Of a stretch of DNA of 64,000 nt, positions 32,960 through 41,410 are shown piece after piece. Numbering within the stretch: the stretch's first letter is position 1; each line of letters starts with the position of its first letter. The stretch lies in NCBI GenBank assembly GCA_965261015.1, contig CBDHCC010000001.1, forward strand, positions 1,240,001-1,304,000, given 5' to 3'. The notes below the pieces were generated by a model, which was not told the origin of the DNA, made no database searches, and worked only from the letters and a program-made list of their open reading frames with translations. The DNA comes from CBDHCC01 sp965261015 (GTDB taxonomy: Bacteria > Pseudomonadota > Alphaproteobacteria > Sphingomonadales > Sphingomonadaceae). Made by a program: the position numbers and the translations under genes.

Positions 32960-33268
32960 TTAACCATTCTCGCGCGGGTCGCGCTCATTGGAAGCGTCGT
33001 ACTTCCTTACGGCGTTCTCCATCCGGCTGGACCATTTTGCGAATAGCGATTTCACCTTTTCCCTCGCCAAATAGCTGGCGAGGGACTTCTCGTCCGTCCA
33101 CTGTTCGTACATCAGAGCCGTTCCTGCTGCGGCGTCGTCGACCGTACAGGTGAAGAACACATTGCCGTCTGATGATCGGGCAACAGGAATGATGGAGCGC
33201 GCGTCGATCATGAATGGCTCCAGATCGGAGACCTTCTTCATCGTGATTGTACCGGCGACGATGAGCAT
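32960..33268 (-). CDS. Antibiotic biosynthesis monooxygenase-domain protein
   Basis: 102 residues from the ATG at 33268, with AAGGA seven bases before it. 'MLIVAGTITMKKVSDLEPFM', 'ARSSDGNVFFTCTVDD', 'ALMYEQWTDEKSLASYL' match the ABM (PF03992) ferredoxin-like fold: cofactor-free oxygenases such as YgiN quinol monooxygenase, or simple aldol-type enzymes. Acts as dimer. The frame extends upstream to 33343 but without conserved sequence. Next to an SDR it may form a two-gene unit (97 bp apart, same strand). Confidence 0.85.
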   Translation of the reverse strand: MLIVAGTITMKKVSDLEPFMIDARSIIPVARSSDGNVFFTCTVDDAAAGTALMYEQWTDEKSLASYLAREKVKSLFAKWSSRMENAVRKYDASNERDPRENG

Positions 33269-33365
33269 AGTGATATCCTTGCCTTGATGGTTGGAACCTA
33301 GAGTTCCGACGAGATAGAGCAAGCCCGCGGGGTCAGTAGCCACATGCTTTTGTTGTCTGGCACAC

Positions 33366-34190
33366 TCAGCGTGGATCGAACCGCTTCACGCTCCAAGCCA
33401 AATAATCCTGCTCTGACGTCTCGCGCCGCATATGTGCGGCGGTCTGCGCGTCCTTGCCGACGACGAACCGGAGTGTGTCCGTGTCGTCAAACGCCGCGGC
33501 CATGATCGTCTCGGCTACCTTGCTTTCATCGGTAGCGTCAGCTGGCGGCGCTCCGGTGAAGTGGGCCATGATCTTGTCCATGTCCGACTTATAAGCGGGC
33601 GGGACCGGAACGTCCTTCGAGTTTGCCATTACTGTGGTCCCGATGTTGGTGCTCGGCACGTGCCCGGGCTCGACCAGCTTCAGGGTAACATTCTGCCCGG
33701 CGAGTTCGTGCCGCATTCCTTCCGTAAGCCCTTCCACCGCGAACTTGCTCGCCGAGTAGATTGCCATGAACGGATCGGGCGTGATCGCCGAACCGGAGCT
33801 GACGTTGACGATGCGGCCAGCCCCCTGCTCGCGGAAGCGAGGCAGGACAGCCTGCATAACCTGCAGGGGGCCGAAGAGGTTTACGTCAAACACGTGGCGC
33901 GCGGTGTCGATTGGAGTGGTCTCGACCACCGACAGCAGAGCCTGCCCGGCATTGTTGACGAGGCAGTCGATTCGTCCAAACCGCTCGATCCCTGCCAAGA
34001 CAGCCGCCTCGATTGACGTCGGGTCACCGACATCCAGCGCTGTAACCAAAACCGTGTCGCTGTCCGGCTCGTTCCACGAGGCCGGGTCACGCATCGTCGC
34101 GATAACGTTCCAGCCTGCCTTCGCAAATGCCTTGGCGGTCGCTCGTCCGATCCCGGAAGAGCAGCCTGTAATTAAAACCGTCTGTGCCAT
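33366..34190 (-). CDS. SDR-family oxidoreductase (classical, 17beta-HSD-like)
   Basis: 274 residues: 'TVLITGCSSGIGRATAKAFA', 'CLVNNAG', 'RIVNVSSGSAITPDP', 'YSASKFAVEGLTEGM' (Ser, Tyr, Lys), then an elongated C-terminal part ('KSDMDKIMAHFTG'). Prefers NADP(H) in many relatives. The start faces the divergent AraC gene with 85 bp between, so the AraC protein is the probable regulator. Substrate unknown. Confidence 0.9.
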   Translation of the reverse strand: MAQTVLITGCSSGIGRATAKAFAKAGWNVIATMRDPASWNEPDSDTVLVTALDVGDPTSIEAAVLAGIERFGRIDCLVNNAGQALLSVVETTPIDTARHVFDVNLFGPLQVMQAVLPRFREQGAGRIVNVSSGSAITPDPFMAIYSASKFAVEGLTEGMRHELAGQNVTLKLVEPGHVPSTNIGTTVMANSKDVPVPPAYKSDMDKIMAHFTGAPPADATDESKVAETIMAAAFDDTDTLRFVVGKDAQTAAHMRRETSEQDYLAWSVKRFDPR

Positions 34191-34237
34191 GTCAGTCCTC
34201 CTGATTGAAATCTAGGAGCGGCGCATCGGAGCCGCCA

Positions 34238-34249
34238 GACTTGCAAGTC
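34238..34249. promoter_or_regulatory. Perfect 12-bp palindrome between SDR and AraC genes
   Basis: GACTTGCAAGTC lies 27 bp before the AraC ATG and 48 bp before the SDR ATG. Position suits an operator or activator site shared by the divergent promoters. AraC proteins often bind direct repeats, so another regulator is possible. Confidence 0.4.
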
Positions 34250-34275
34250 CGCATCTGTTGAGCGATCGTCCAGAC

Positions 34276-35172
34276 ATGGACCCCCTCACGCAAATCGTCG
34301 GACACCTCGCGCCTGAGGGGTTGAGCTGGAAGCGGATCATCGGCCGTCCGGACTGGGCGTTTGCCATGCCAGCTCTGCAGGGGATCGTGTTCGGAATGGT
34401 ACTCGAAGGTGACGCATGGGCGCGATGCGGCGACCGGCTAACCCTTCGAACCGGCGATTACCTGCTGCTGATCAATCCATCAGCCTGGACGCTGGGCGCA
34501 GGCAATGGTGGCGTTATTGAGCCATTTCCGGATGTTCGAAGTGGAGCGGTCGAAGCCCGAGGCTCTGCGTCAGGTACGCGACTTACCACTCGGATCATGG
34601 CTGGGCATTTTCATGCTGGCTTGGAAGCGGCAGACCTGCTGGGCAGTCTGCTGCCCGAGATCGTCTACGTGAGCAGCGACAACCCCCATGGTGAACGGCT
34701 GAAGTTGCTGCTGACCTTGCTCGATGAGGAAACGGGGACAGACCAGCCGGGGCAGGAGGCCGTGACACGGCGCTTGCTCGAAATGATGCTGATCGAAGGA
34801 CTTCGAGCAACGGCACGGACACCGGACAGTGCGGAAGTGAGCCTGCTAAGGGGGCTGGCCGAGCCGCGCTTGGCGAAGGCCTTGCAGGCGATACACGGCG
34901 ATTTCGCTGGGCATTGGTCGGTTCGCGGGCTCGCCGACATCGCCGGCATGTCGCGGTCCAGCTTCTCCGAATATTTCCTGCGTCTGATCGGGATGCCGCC
35001 CATGGCGTACGTCAACTCGTGGCGGCTTACCAGCGCACGCCAAGCGCTTAGGCAGTCCGACGCCCCGATCAGCGTCATCGCGCGTCAGAGCGGTTACGGG
35101 TCTACCAGCGCCTTCAGCAATGCGTTTCGGTCTGCGATGGGTGTCGGACCCGCTGGCTACAGAGCGGGGTAG
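34276..35172 (+). CDS. AraC-family transcriptional regulator (cupin_6 type)
   Basis: 298 residues from the ATG at 34276 (TTG at 34258 also possible). N-terminal cupin-like sensor ('WAFAMPALQGIVFGMVLEGD', 'LTLRTGDYLLLI', 'HFHAGLEAADLLGSLLPEIV'); C-terminal double HTH 'HWSVRGLADIAGMSRSSFSE', 'FLRLIGMPPMAYVNSWRL', 'ISVIARQSGYGSTSAFSNAF'. This subgroup typically activates a divergent oxidoreductase in response to its substrate, fitting the neighbouring SDR. Confidence 0.9.
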   Translation: MDPLTQIVGHLAPEGLSWKRIIGRPDWAFAMPALQGIVFGMVLEGDAWARCGDRLTLRTGDYLLLINPSAWTLGAGNGGVIEPFPDVRSGAVEARGSASGTRLTTRIMAGHFHAGLEAADLLGSLLPEIVYVSSDNPHGERLKLLLTLLDEETGTDQPGQEAVTRRLLEMMLIEGLRATARTPDSAEVSLLRGLAEPRLAKALQAIHGDFAGHWSVRGLADIAGMSRSSFSEYFLRLIGMPPMAYVNSWRLTSARQALRQSDAPISVIARQSGYGSTSAFSNAFRSAMGVGPAGYRAG

Positions 35173-35190
35173 CCAGCTGCGTTTCCCACA

Positions 35191-35252
35191 GGACGCCCCG
35201 CCGCCAGGTCCTTGTGCACGTCCAGACCGATGTACTTCACTACCTGCGTCAT
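35191..35252 (-). pseudogene. IS110-family transposase N-terminal remnant
   Basis: The minus strand from the ATG at 35252 reads 'MTQVVKYIGLDVHKD', the characteristic first 15 residues of IS110 transposases with the DEDD Asp, then 'LAAGRPVG', which no longer matches. The remnant ends within 20 bp of the AraC stop. Confidence 0.65.
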
Positions 35253-35504
35253 GACTCGCCTCTGTTGCTGACAAAGCCATTATCAGCATCTCAAATTCGA
35301 GCCGCCGAGGCTCTGGTAGTGTTGGGGTCTAAGCCACAGCCTTTGCGGTGTATAGATCGAGTGAAGGGTTGCGTGACATGGGTCGTTCACGACCGGGCAG
35401 GACCGGCGATTGTCATGCAAACCCTGGTTTGCGGAGCGTCCCGTTTCTCCATGTCCAACGAGCAATTTCGGGGAAACTCATTCGGGAACAGCGTTTCCTC
35501 GCGC

Positions 35505-36645
35505 TCAGGCTGGTGAGGCGGACACGGACGTTTCGTCAGCTCTGGCATAGTCGACGTAACCTTCAGCCCCTCCACCATAATAGGTATCCCGATCAGGAGT
35601 AGTGAGGGGTTGATTGTCGCGAAGACGCTCCACCAGATCCGGGTTGCCTATTTAAGGTTGGCCAAAGGCGGCAAGGTCGATCAATCCGCGTTCGATAAGG
35701 TCCGTTGCACGTGCCTTAGTCAGTCCCCCGGCCAGGATCGTAAGTCCGCCAAACCGCGTTTTGATGTCGAGTAGTAGATCCTCGGAAATAAGAGCGTCAC
35801 CCTCGCTCATCATAGGCCCGACATCATGCAGATGCAGATATGCGAGGTTGCGCTGCCCAAGTGCTTGGGCGAGGCAGCGGTAGGTTTCGTCTGCTTCCGG
35901 ATAGGCTGGCATGTCGAAGATCGTGCTATGTGGTGACAGCCGAATCGCTACTCGCGTCGCGCCAATCCGAGCGACGATGGCATCGACGACCTCGAGCACG
36001 ATACGCGCGCGGCTCTCGATGGAGCCGCCGTAATCATCATCACGCAGATTGATGTGCGGATTGAGGAACTGCTCGAATATATAGCCGGTCGCCGCGTGTA
36101 TTTCGACCCCGTCGAAACCCGCTTGAATCGCGCGGTCAGCTGCCAGCGCGAAGTCTTCCACCATCCGCGCGATCTCGCTCGTGGTCATCGCACGGGGCGG
36201 TGTGGGGTCGACCCGGCCGGGCGTTCCGTTCTCAAGATAAGCAAAGGCAAAGGCTAGGACCGTTGAGGTTTTGGCTACTGGCACCGCGCTCGCGCTGAGG
36301 GGCTTGTCTCCGTCGGGCTGAAGGCTGTGATGAGACAGGCGACCGACATGCCATAGCTGGGCGAAGATTTTCCCCCCCCGCCTGGTGAACGGCCTGTGTC
36401 ACCGTCGACCAGCCGCGAGCCTGCTGTTCCGTCCAGAGGCTGGGAACGAAGAGCGAGCCCTGCGCCTCTGCCGAAATAAAGACCCCTTCGGTGACGATCA
36501 GACCGGCGCTTGCACGCTGGCCATAATAGGTGACGTTGAGGGGGCCAGCTATGTTGTCGGGGTTTCGGGCACGGGTCATCGGTGCCATAACAATGCGGTT
36601 ATTAAGACGCATTGCACCCACGTCGATCGTATCGAACAAGCTCAT
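35505..36645 (-). pseudogene. OYE-family NADH:flavin oxidoreductase (alkene reductase), broken twice
   Basis: From the ATG at 36645: 'MSLFDTIDVGAMRLNNRIVM', 'APMTRARNPDNIAGPLNVTY', 'YGQRASAGLIVTEGVFIS' and 'GWSTVTQAVHQAGG', then an eight-G run (minus strand; 36372-36379) shifts the frame. In the next frame 'IFAQLWHVGRLSH', 'GFDGVEIHAATGYIFEQFLN', 'DYGGSIESRARIVLEV' and 'LIDLAAFGQP' follow. A TAA at 35652-35654 replaces an expected Phe codon; after it 'NPDLVERLRDNQPLTTPDRD' and 'TYYGGGAEGYVDYA' run on to a stop at 35505. So one homopolymer expansion plus one nonsense change. Intact, it would be a 380-residue FMN enzyme reducing activated C=C bonds or nitro esters. Confidence 0.85.
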
Positions 36646-36726
36646 AACATACCTTTGCAAGCGCAATTACTCATACCCCTCGCGCGGGATGATCGTGTGG
36701 TGCCGTTGAAATAGCCGACGGATGGA

Positions 36727-37056
36727 TCAGTCGATTGCTACCAGTTCATCCGTCACCATCACGCCCTCTAAGGTGAACCAAGTTTGATCGGGCTTCACTT
36801 TTTCCAAGTAATTTTTGGACGTGAAGAATGTTTCGTGATCAGCAAGGCTATCGAACCATATCTCGGTCAGGCCGTCAAAGGCGGGAGTCGGTTGATCCGG
36901 TGCGGCGATCGGATGGGAAACTGAATACCTCCGAACGTAGAGTTCGGCTTCAGGAATAGACGTGAACAAAGGGACATGCTTGTTCCGGTGATGATCGACG
37001 AAGTCTTCGACGCTCACACCGTTCATCCGGTTGATCATATAAGCAAACTTTACCAT
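36727..37056 (-). CDS. EthD-domain protein
   Basis: 109 residues from the ATG at 37056, AAGGA eight bases upstream. 'MVKFAYMINRMNGVSVEDFV', 'DHHRNKHVPLFTSIPEAELY', 'VRRYSVSHPI', 'FDGLTEIWFDSLADHETFF' match the EthD (PF07110) dimeric ferredoxin-like fold, seen with ethers, dehydratases and dechlorinating lyases. Function unknown. It follows the SDR gene by 49 bp on the same strand and should be co-transcribed. Confidence 0.87.
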   Translation of the reverse strand: MVKFAYMINRMNGVSVEDFVDHHRNKHVPLFTSIPEAELYVRRYSVSHPIAAPDQPTPAFDGLTEIWFDSLADHETFFTSKNYLEKVKPDQTWFTLEGVMVTDELVAID

Positions 37057-37105
37057 CTGACATTCCTTAAGGGTGACATCTTGTCGCCATGAAACTAAGC
37101 GCAGC

Positions 37106-37849
37106 TCAAACCGCCGCGACGCCGCCATCGACGAAGAGCTCGTGGCCGGCGACGAAGCTGCTTTCGTCCGACGCTAGGAAAAGCACGGCACGCGCGACTT
37201 CTTCGAGGTGCCCAAGACGTCCGAGAGGAACACCTTTGATCACTTCTTCTTCGGCTCCCGGCGTGTTGTCGAAGAAGCTACGCATCAGGCGCGTTTCGGT
37301 AGCGCCCGGTGAAACGACGTTCACGCGGATACCCCGTTCTTTCAAATCGTTGGTCCAGCTGCGCGCAAAGGAGCGAATCGCCGCTTTGCTGGCGTTGTAC
37401 AGCGATTGGTCTGGATACGCTTTGGAACCCGCGATCGAACCGTTGAGGACAATCGCGCCTCCCTGCGTCATCAGCGGCAGCGCTTTCTGAACGGTGAAAA
37501 CCACGCCTTTGACGTTGACGTCGAACGTGGCGTTAAACTCGGCCTCGTCGAATGATTCGAGCGGGGCAGGCTTGTGGATGCCGGCATTGGCGAACACGAC
37601 ATCGATTCTGCCGTGGTCACGCTCAATACGCTCGTAAAGGCTTGCAAGGTCGGCGAGGTTCGTGACGTCACCTTGTACGCCAACCGAACCGTGACCGATC
37701 TGGCTGACCGCTTGATCGAGCAATGCCTGTCGCCGCGCGGTGATGTACACCAGAGCCCCCTCTTCCGCGAAGAGCTGCGCGGATGCCAATCCGATGCCGT
37801 CACTACCCCCAGTGATAACCACGACCTTGTCATCAAACCGCTTAGCCAT
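37106..37849 (-). CDS. SDR-family oxidoreductase
   Basis: 247 residues, compact classical SDR: 'VVVITGGSDGIGLASAQLFA', 'VVFANAGIHKPAPLES' (NAG), 'AIVLNGSIAGSKAYPDQSLY' (Ser) and 'YNASKAA' (Tyr/Lys), C-terminal 'GHELFVDGGVAAV'. Its start lies 20 bp from a pair of strong palindromes that precede a divergent TetR gene, so it is very probably repressed by that TetR protein. The EthD gene and the broken OYE gene downstream would form the same regulon. Confidence 0.92.
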   Translation of the reverse strand: MAKRFDDKVVVITGGSDGIGLASAQLFAEEGALVYITARRQALLDQAVSQIGHGSVGVQGDVTNLADLASLYERIERDHGRIDVVFANAGIHKPAPLESFDEAEFNATFDVNVKGVVFTVQKALPLMTQGGAIVLNGSIAGSKAYPDQSLYNASKAAIRSFARSWTNDLKERGIRVNVVSPGATETRLMRSFFDNTPGAEEEVIKGVPLGRLGHLEEVARAVLFLASDESSFVAGHELFVDGGVAAV

Positions 37850-37868
37850 AATATCGATCTTTCAAAAA

Positions 37869-37910
37869 AGTGGAGAAACCCTCCACTCCTAAATATGGAG
37901 ACATTCTCCA
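37869..37910. promoter_or_regulatory. Twin operators for the TetR repressor
   Basis: AGTGGAG-aaacc-CTCCACT (37869-37887) and TGGAGA-cat-TCTCCA (37896-37910) are perfect inverted repeats. Read on opposite strands they share AAGTGGAGAA...CTCCA. They lie between the divergent SDR and TetR genes, 27 bp centre to centre, and would cover both promoters. Confidence 0.75.
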
Positions 37911-37911
37911 C

Positions 37912-38487
37912 TTGGCAAGTCGAGGAAGAAAAAACCTGATCGAGCCTGGCCTACGTGTCGACGCGGAACGGAACCGCCAGCGCATTCTCGTCGCAGCAGA
38001 GATGCTGTTTCTAGAGCGGGGCGCGGGCGTTTCGCTGGACGAGGTGGCAAAGCAAGCAAGGGTCGGGATCGGCACCCTGTATCGCCGCTTCCCGACGCGA
38101 GAGGCGCTGTTGGCGGCCACCAGCAACGAGCGGTTCCTTGCGGTCGCGGAGACGAGCCGCGCGCGAGATACGGATCACGATCCCGGAGAAGCGTTGCGCC
38201 AATTTCTTAAAGAATTCGCGTTGAACACAAGCGTTTATCAGAACCTTGCCGCGTCGCTTGGGACCGTTATCCAACACGGGACTCCCGGCTGTATCGCGAT
38301 TACCGAGGAAGGGCGCCGACTGCTCCGGCGCGGGCAAGAAGCTGGCGTCATTCTTAGTGATGCGAGCTTCGAAGACGTTATCTGCATGGTAAGCGGGATA
38401 TCCATCGCGGTCGAAAAGGACAGCGCGCCGGTGTCGCGCATTGCTCATCTGGTCGACCTCCTCCTCAACGGCATGCGCATGCGGTGA
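37912..38487 (+). CDS. TetR-family repressor
   Basis: 191 residues if the TTG at 37912 is used. HTH: 'RILVAAEMLFLERGAGVSLD', 'EVAKQARVGIGTLYRRFPTR', 'EALLAA'; the rest is a helical ligand-binding domain ('ALRQFLKEFALNTSVYQNLA'). The open frame starts at a GTG at 37870, but that would place the twin operators inside the gene, so a later start is more likely; GAGGAAG precedes a CTG at 37936 as another option. Probable regulon: SDR, EthD protein and OYE reductase on the opposite strand. Confidence 0.87.
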   Translation: MASRGRKNLIEPGLRVDAERNRQRILVAAEMLFLERGAGVSLDEVAKQARVGIGTLYRRFPTREALLAATSNERFLAVAETSRARDTDHDPGEALRQFLKEFALNTSVYQNLAASLGTVIQHGTPGCIAITEEGRRLLRRGQEAGVILSDASFEDVICMVSGISIAVEKDSAPVSRIAHLVDLLLNGMRMR

Positions 38488-38696
38488 CGCGGCTGGCGGT
38501 CTATGGGGCTGTTGCACTTCTCACAGCGTCCCCGCGGGGGGCTTCAAGAATGCATTTGCTTTCCCGTTTCTCGATCCGTGCGAGACGTCGCTGCACAAAA
38601 GCTCTTGCGCCGCAGGGGTCTTCCACACATGGACCTCCAACGGCCACGTCATGGCACAGCTACGCTGGTGTAGGGGCTCGCCAGCATCCTCATGTC

Positions 38697-39305
38697 TCAT
38701 GCTGCGACGATCGCTTTGACCCTTGCTTCCGCGGCGGCCAGAGCGATTAGCGCGTCCTCGACGCTGGACGTATCCGGCACATGAACAAAGGTCTGGTCGG
38801 TGATTCCGATCAGTTCGAGGACTGTCTTCAGGTAGGGATCCTCGAAATTGTACGATTCCCGCGCCTCTCCCGCCCCGTACCCTCCGCCGCCCCGCGACGT
38901 CACGATGAACGCCTTCTTGTTCTTCAACAATCCTTCCCAACTCGACGTTACCGTGACTCCGATACGTACGATCAGGTCAATGTAAGCCTTAAACACGGCA
39001 GGTACGCTGAAATTGTACATGGGCATGCTGAAAATGTAGACGTCGGCGGACTGAAGCTCTTCGACGAGCTCGTCGGAAAAGCGCAGACGCTCGGTCTGAG
39101 CTGCCGTTCGCTCAGATGCGGGAGTGTAGAACGCATCGATGAGTTCTTCCGTCATGTAGGGGATGGTCTGGTGGCCAATATCCCGGGCTGTGACAATATC
39201 GTAGGGATACGCCTCGAGCCACGCATCGACGAGTTTGCTTGAAACCCGGCGGGAGTAGGATTTGGTGCCGCGGGGGCTGGCGGTCAAATGGAGTAGGTGC
39301 GCCAT
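38697..39305 (-). CDS. azoR: FMN-dependent NADH:quinone / azo reductase
   Basis: 202 residues: 'LLHLTASPRGTKSYSRRVSS' (phosphate loop), 'ADVYIFSMPMYNFSVPAVFK' 'AYIDLIVRIGVTV' and 'KKAFIVTSRGGGGYG' match AzoR (flavodoxin-like, FMN). It reduces quinones and azo bonds with NADH, protecting against quinone stress from aromatic catabolism. Divergent from the MmyB-type regulator (149 bp apart), which probably controls it. Complete C-terminus. Confidence 0.9.
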   Translation of the reverse strand: MAHLLHLTASPRGTKSYSRRVSSKLVDAWLEAYPYDIVTARDIGHQTIPYMTEELIDAFYTPASERTAAQTERLRFSDELVEELQSADVYIFSMPMYNFSVPAVFKAYIDLIVRIGVTVTSSWEGLLKNKKAFIVTSRGGGGYGAGEARESYNFEDPYLKTVLELIGITDQTFVHVPDTSSVEDALIALAAAEARVKAIVAA

Positions 39306-39453
39306 ATTAGGTTCCTGGTGAGGTCAGCTCGAACTGCTACGGACGAGCGGGTGGACCGCGAGTCGTCTACGGATTGCTGGATTTCGTGCGCCTGCCTTGA
39401 ACAGTAAAGATGAGAGCTTATCCTGTTATATCCTTCAACAGATTGGATCGGGT

Positions 39454-40290
39454 ATGCCCGGCGATGGCTCTCTTGGTGCCTACCTGCGCGAACGGCGCAC
39501 AAGACTTGATGCGGCAGCTCTTGGCTATGGTGGTCGTCGACGGACCCCTGGGCTCCGGCGCGAGGAGGTGGCTCAGCGCGCGGGGATCAGCGCGATCTGG
39601 TATGCCTGGCTGGAGCAAGGCAGAGGAGGCCCGCCCTCCGTTCGCGCTCTCGAAGGCTTGGCGGAGGCACTGATCCTTACGGATGTCGAGCGCGAGCATC
39701 TATTTCTACTCGGGCTCGGTCGGCCACCGCAGGTGCAATATCGGCAACCGACTTCGGTTACGTCGCGGCTGCAACGCGTGCTTGACGGAATGGTTTATAG
39801 CCCCGCCATCATCCGCACCTCGACGTGGGATGTGGTGGCGTGGAACAAGGCGGCTTTGGCCGTTTTTTTCGATTATGCCGCGTTGCCGCCTACCGAGCGC
39901 AACCTCCTGCGCCTTATGTTCCTTAATCCCGTTGTTCGTGACACGGAGTTCAACTGGGAAAGCGTTGCACGCTCCATCGTCGGTGTGTTTCGAGCCGATG
40001 CGGCGCGCAACGGCGCCGTCGCTACGGTGCGACCGCTGGTGGACGAACTACGCGCGGAAAGCCCAGACTTCGCGGCCATGTGGAAGGACAACGAGGTCAG
40101 CGGCCCGTGCGGAGGTTCAAAACGCGTAAATCATCCCGAACTTGGAGAGATTCCATTCGAATTCTCGTCATTCGCGATCAATGGCCGGTCGGATCTTGTG
40201 ATGCTGGTCTACACGCCGACATCGGTGGAAGACGCGGCCAGGATCAGGGCGCTTATCACCGCTGACGATAACCAAACGAGAAGCAACTAG
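39454..40290 (+). CDS. Xre regulator with MmyB-like ligand-binding domain
   Basis: 278 residues from the ATG at 39454 (a TTG at 39397 is possible). HTH: 'LGAYLRERRTRLDAAALGYG', 'RRRTPGLRREEVAQRAGISA', 'IWYAWLEQGRGG'; MmyB-like domain: 'LQRVLDGMVYSPAIIRTSTW', 'DVVAWNKAALAVFFDY', 'RNLLRLMFLNP', 'DLVMLVYTP'. These regulators usually respond to fatty-acyl or hydrophobic ligands and control a divergent reductase, here azoR. The stop codon abuts an IS5-type end (CTAG at 40287-40290). Confidence 0.9.
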   Translation: MPGDGSLGAYLRERRTRLDAAALGYGGRRRTPGLRREEVAQRAGISAIWYAWLEQGRGGPPSVRALEGLAEALILTDVEREHLFLLGLGRPPQVQYRQPTSVTSRLQRVLDGMVYSPAIIRTSTWDVVAWNKAALAVFFDYAALPPTERNLLRLMFLNPVVRDTEFNWESVARSIVGVFRADAARNGAVATVRPLVDELRAESPDFAAMWKDNEVSGPCGGSKRVNHPELGEIPFEFSSFAINGRSDLVMLVYTPTSVEDAARIRALITADDNQTRSN

Positions 40291-40410
40291 GGTCAGGACC
40301 CACTAATGTGAGCGTCGCGATCTAATCCAGGCTCCGTGAGAAGACCGTGGATGAGCGGCCTTCACTGGTTGACGGATGAGCAGATGGCGCGCCTGCAGCC
40401 TTATTTGAGC
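40291..40410 (+). mobile_element. Remnant of a second type of IS5-family element
   Basis: Starts right after CTAG with GGTCAGGACCCACTAATGTGAG, an IS end, and contains the transposase beginning 'MSGLHWLTDEQMARLQPYL' (ATG 40351). Similarity stops after about 20 codons and no right end is seen. Distinct in sequence from the two complete IS5-type copies. Confidence 0.6.
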
Positions 40411-40776
40411 CTCCACATGCTGGCTCCCCATGAATTACTGATACAACGAAATGGGAATCCCAAAAACCATAAATCTGCCAAAGTAGTGCTAGGCAGCGGA
40501 CCAGCTCGGAGGTTTATTGTGTTGGAAACGAGTTCCGGCAGCGACGCCCCGGCCAAGTAAGTGCGTTCAGGCGTATAGGTCACACTGCAGCGGGAGCAGG
40601 AACACCCCGCCGAAGCGCGTGGTCGCGAGCGAAGGAATTTAACGTCCAAACAGGATGCCGCTTGTCCGCCGATCACCTATTTGGGCGTGGTGCTCGACGA
40701 CGGCGAGGCGGTGCGCCAGCTGGTCAAGTGGCTGTCGACGAGTCAGATCCACTCAATGTCCGGCGAACCTCGCGAC
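40411..40776. other. Intergenic with an unidentified gene tail
   Basis: A plus-strand open stretch ending at the TAA 40779-40781 reads 'TYLGVVLDDGEAVRQLVKWL' then 'STSQIHSMSGEPRDL'. It has normal codon character and looks like the end of a truncated protein, but no family is recognised. The rest shows nothing. Confidence 0.35.
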
Positions 40777-41400
40777 CTATAAGGCCGAGGTCGCCGCCGC
40801 AACGAAGCCGGCCCCAGCCGCCGCAATGACGGCGCCGATCAGCCGGCGCAGTCGAAGCTGCCAAGGCTGCTCCGATAGGAGTTCGGCGGCGAACAGCCCG
40901 CACACGTGCAGGAACAGGCTGGCGGCGAGAAAGCCGAACGAGAACGGCAGTGGCGCCGCCGATCTTGGCAATTCGACGCCGTGCGCGTGGCCGTGGCTGA
41001 AGCCGAACAAGACAACGCCGGCGTACACCGCCGCGCGCCGTCGCGTGAGGCTAGGAAACATCAGCGCGAGGCCCAGCAGGAGAACCGAGGCGGCGACCGC
41101 CAGCTCGCCATACGGCACACGAAGACCCAGAGAACCCGCCGTCGCGCCGACGACCATGGCCGCCAAGAACGTCGCTGGTATCTGCCACACCGCCGCGCGG
41201 CCGAGCACGACGCTGACCATGCCGACGGCAACCATCGCCAGAAGGTGGTCGGGTCCGGTCAGCGGGTGCATGAACCCCGCCGTGAGCCCGGCATCGCCCG
41301 TTGAATCGTGGGCGTGGGCAGGGCTGGGGGCCGCGCCCAACGCTGTGGCGAACAGCCAAGCTCGGCACTCCCAAGGCCGCCAGCGAGATGCCCGAGACAC
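40777..41400 (-). CDS. HupE/UreJ-family membrane protein
   Basis: 207 residues from a GTG at 41400. A signal-like N-terminus ends in 'APSPAHAHD'; then 'GFMHPLTGPDHLLAMVAVGM' (the HupE His-containing motif 'HPLxGxDHxLAM'), 'GFSHGHAHGVELP' and about six membrane helices follow. HupE/UreJ proteins import nickel (or cobalt) for hydrogenase or urease; no such enzyme is nearby. Frame continues upstream to 41520 without conserved sequence. Follows the next gene by 10 bp, one operon. Confidence 0.8.
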   Translation of the reverse strand: MSRASRWRPWECRAWLFATALGAAPSPAHAHDSTGDAGLTAGFMHPLTGPDHLLAMVAVGMVSVVLGRAAVWQIPATFLAAMVVGATAGSLGLRVPYGELAVAASVLLLGLALMFPSLTRRRAAVYAGVVLFGFSHGHAHGVELPRSAAPLPFSFGFLAASLFLHVCGLFAAELLSEQPWQLRLRRLIGAVIAAAGAGFVAAATSAL

Positions 41401-41410
41401 GATCTGGCCC

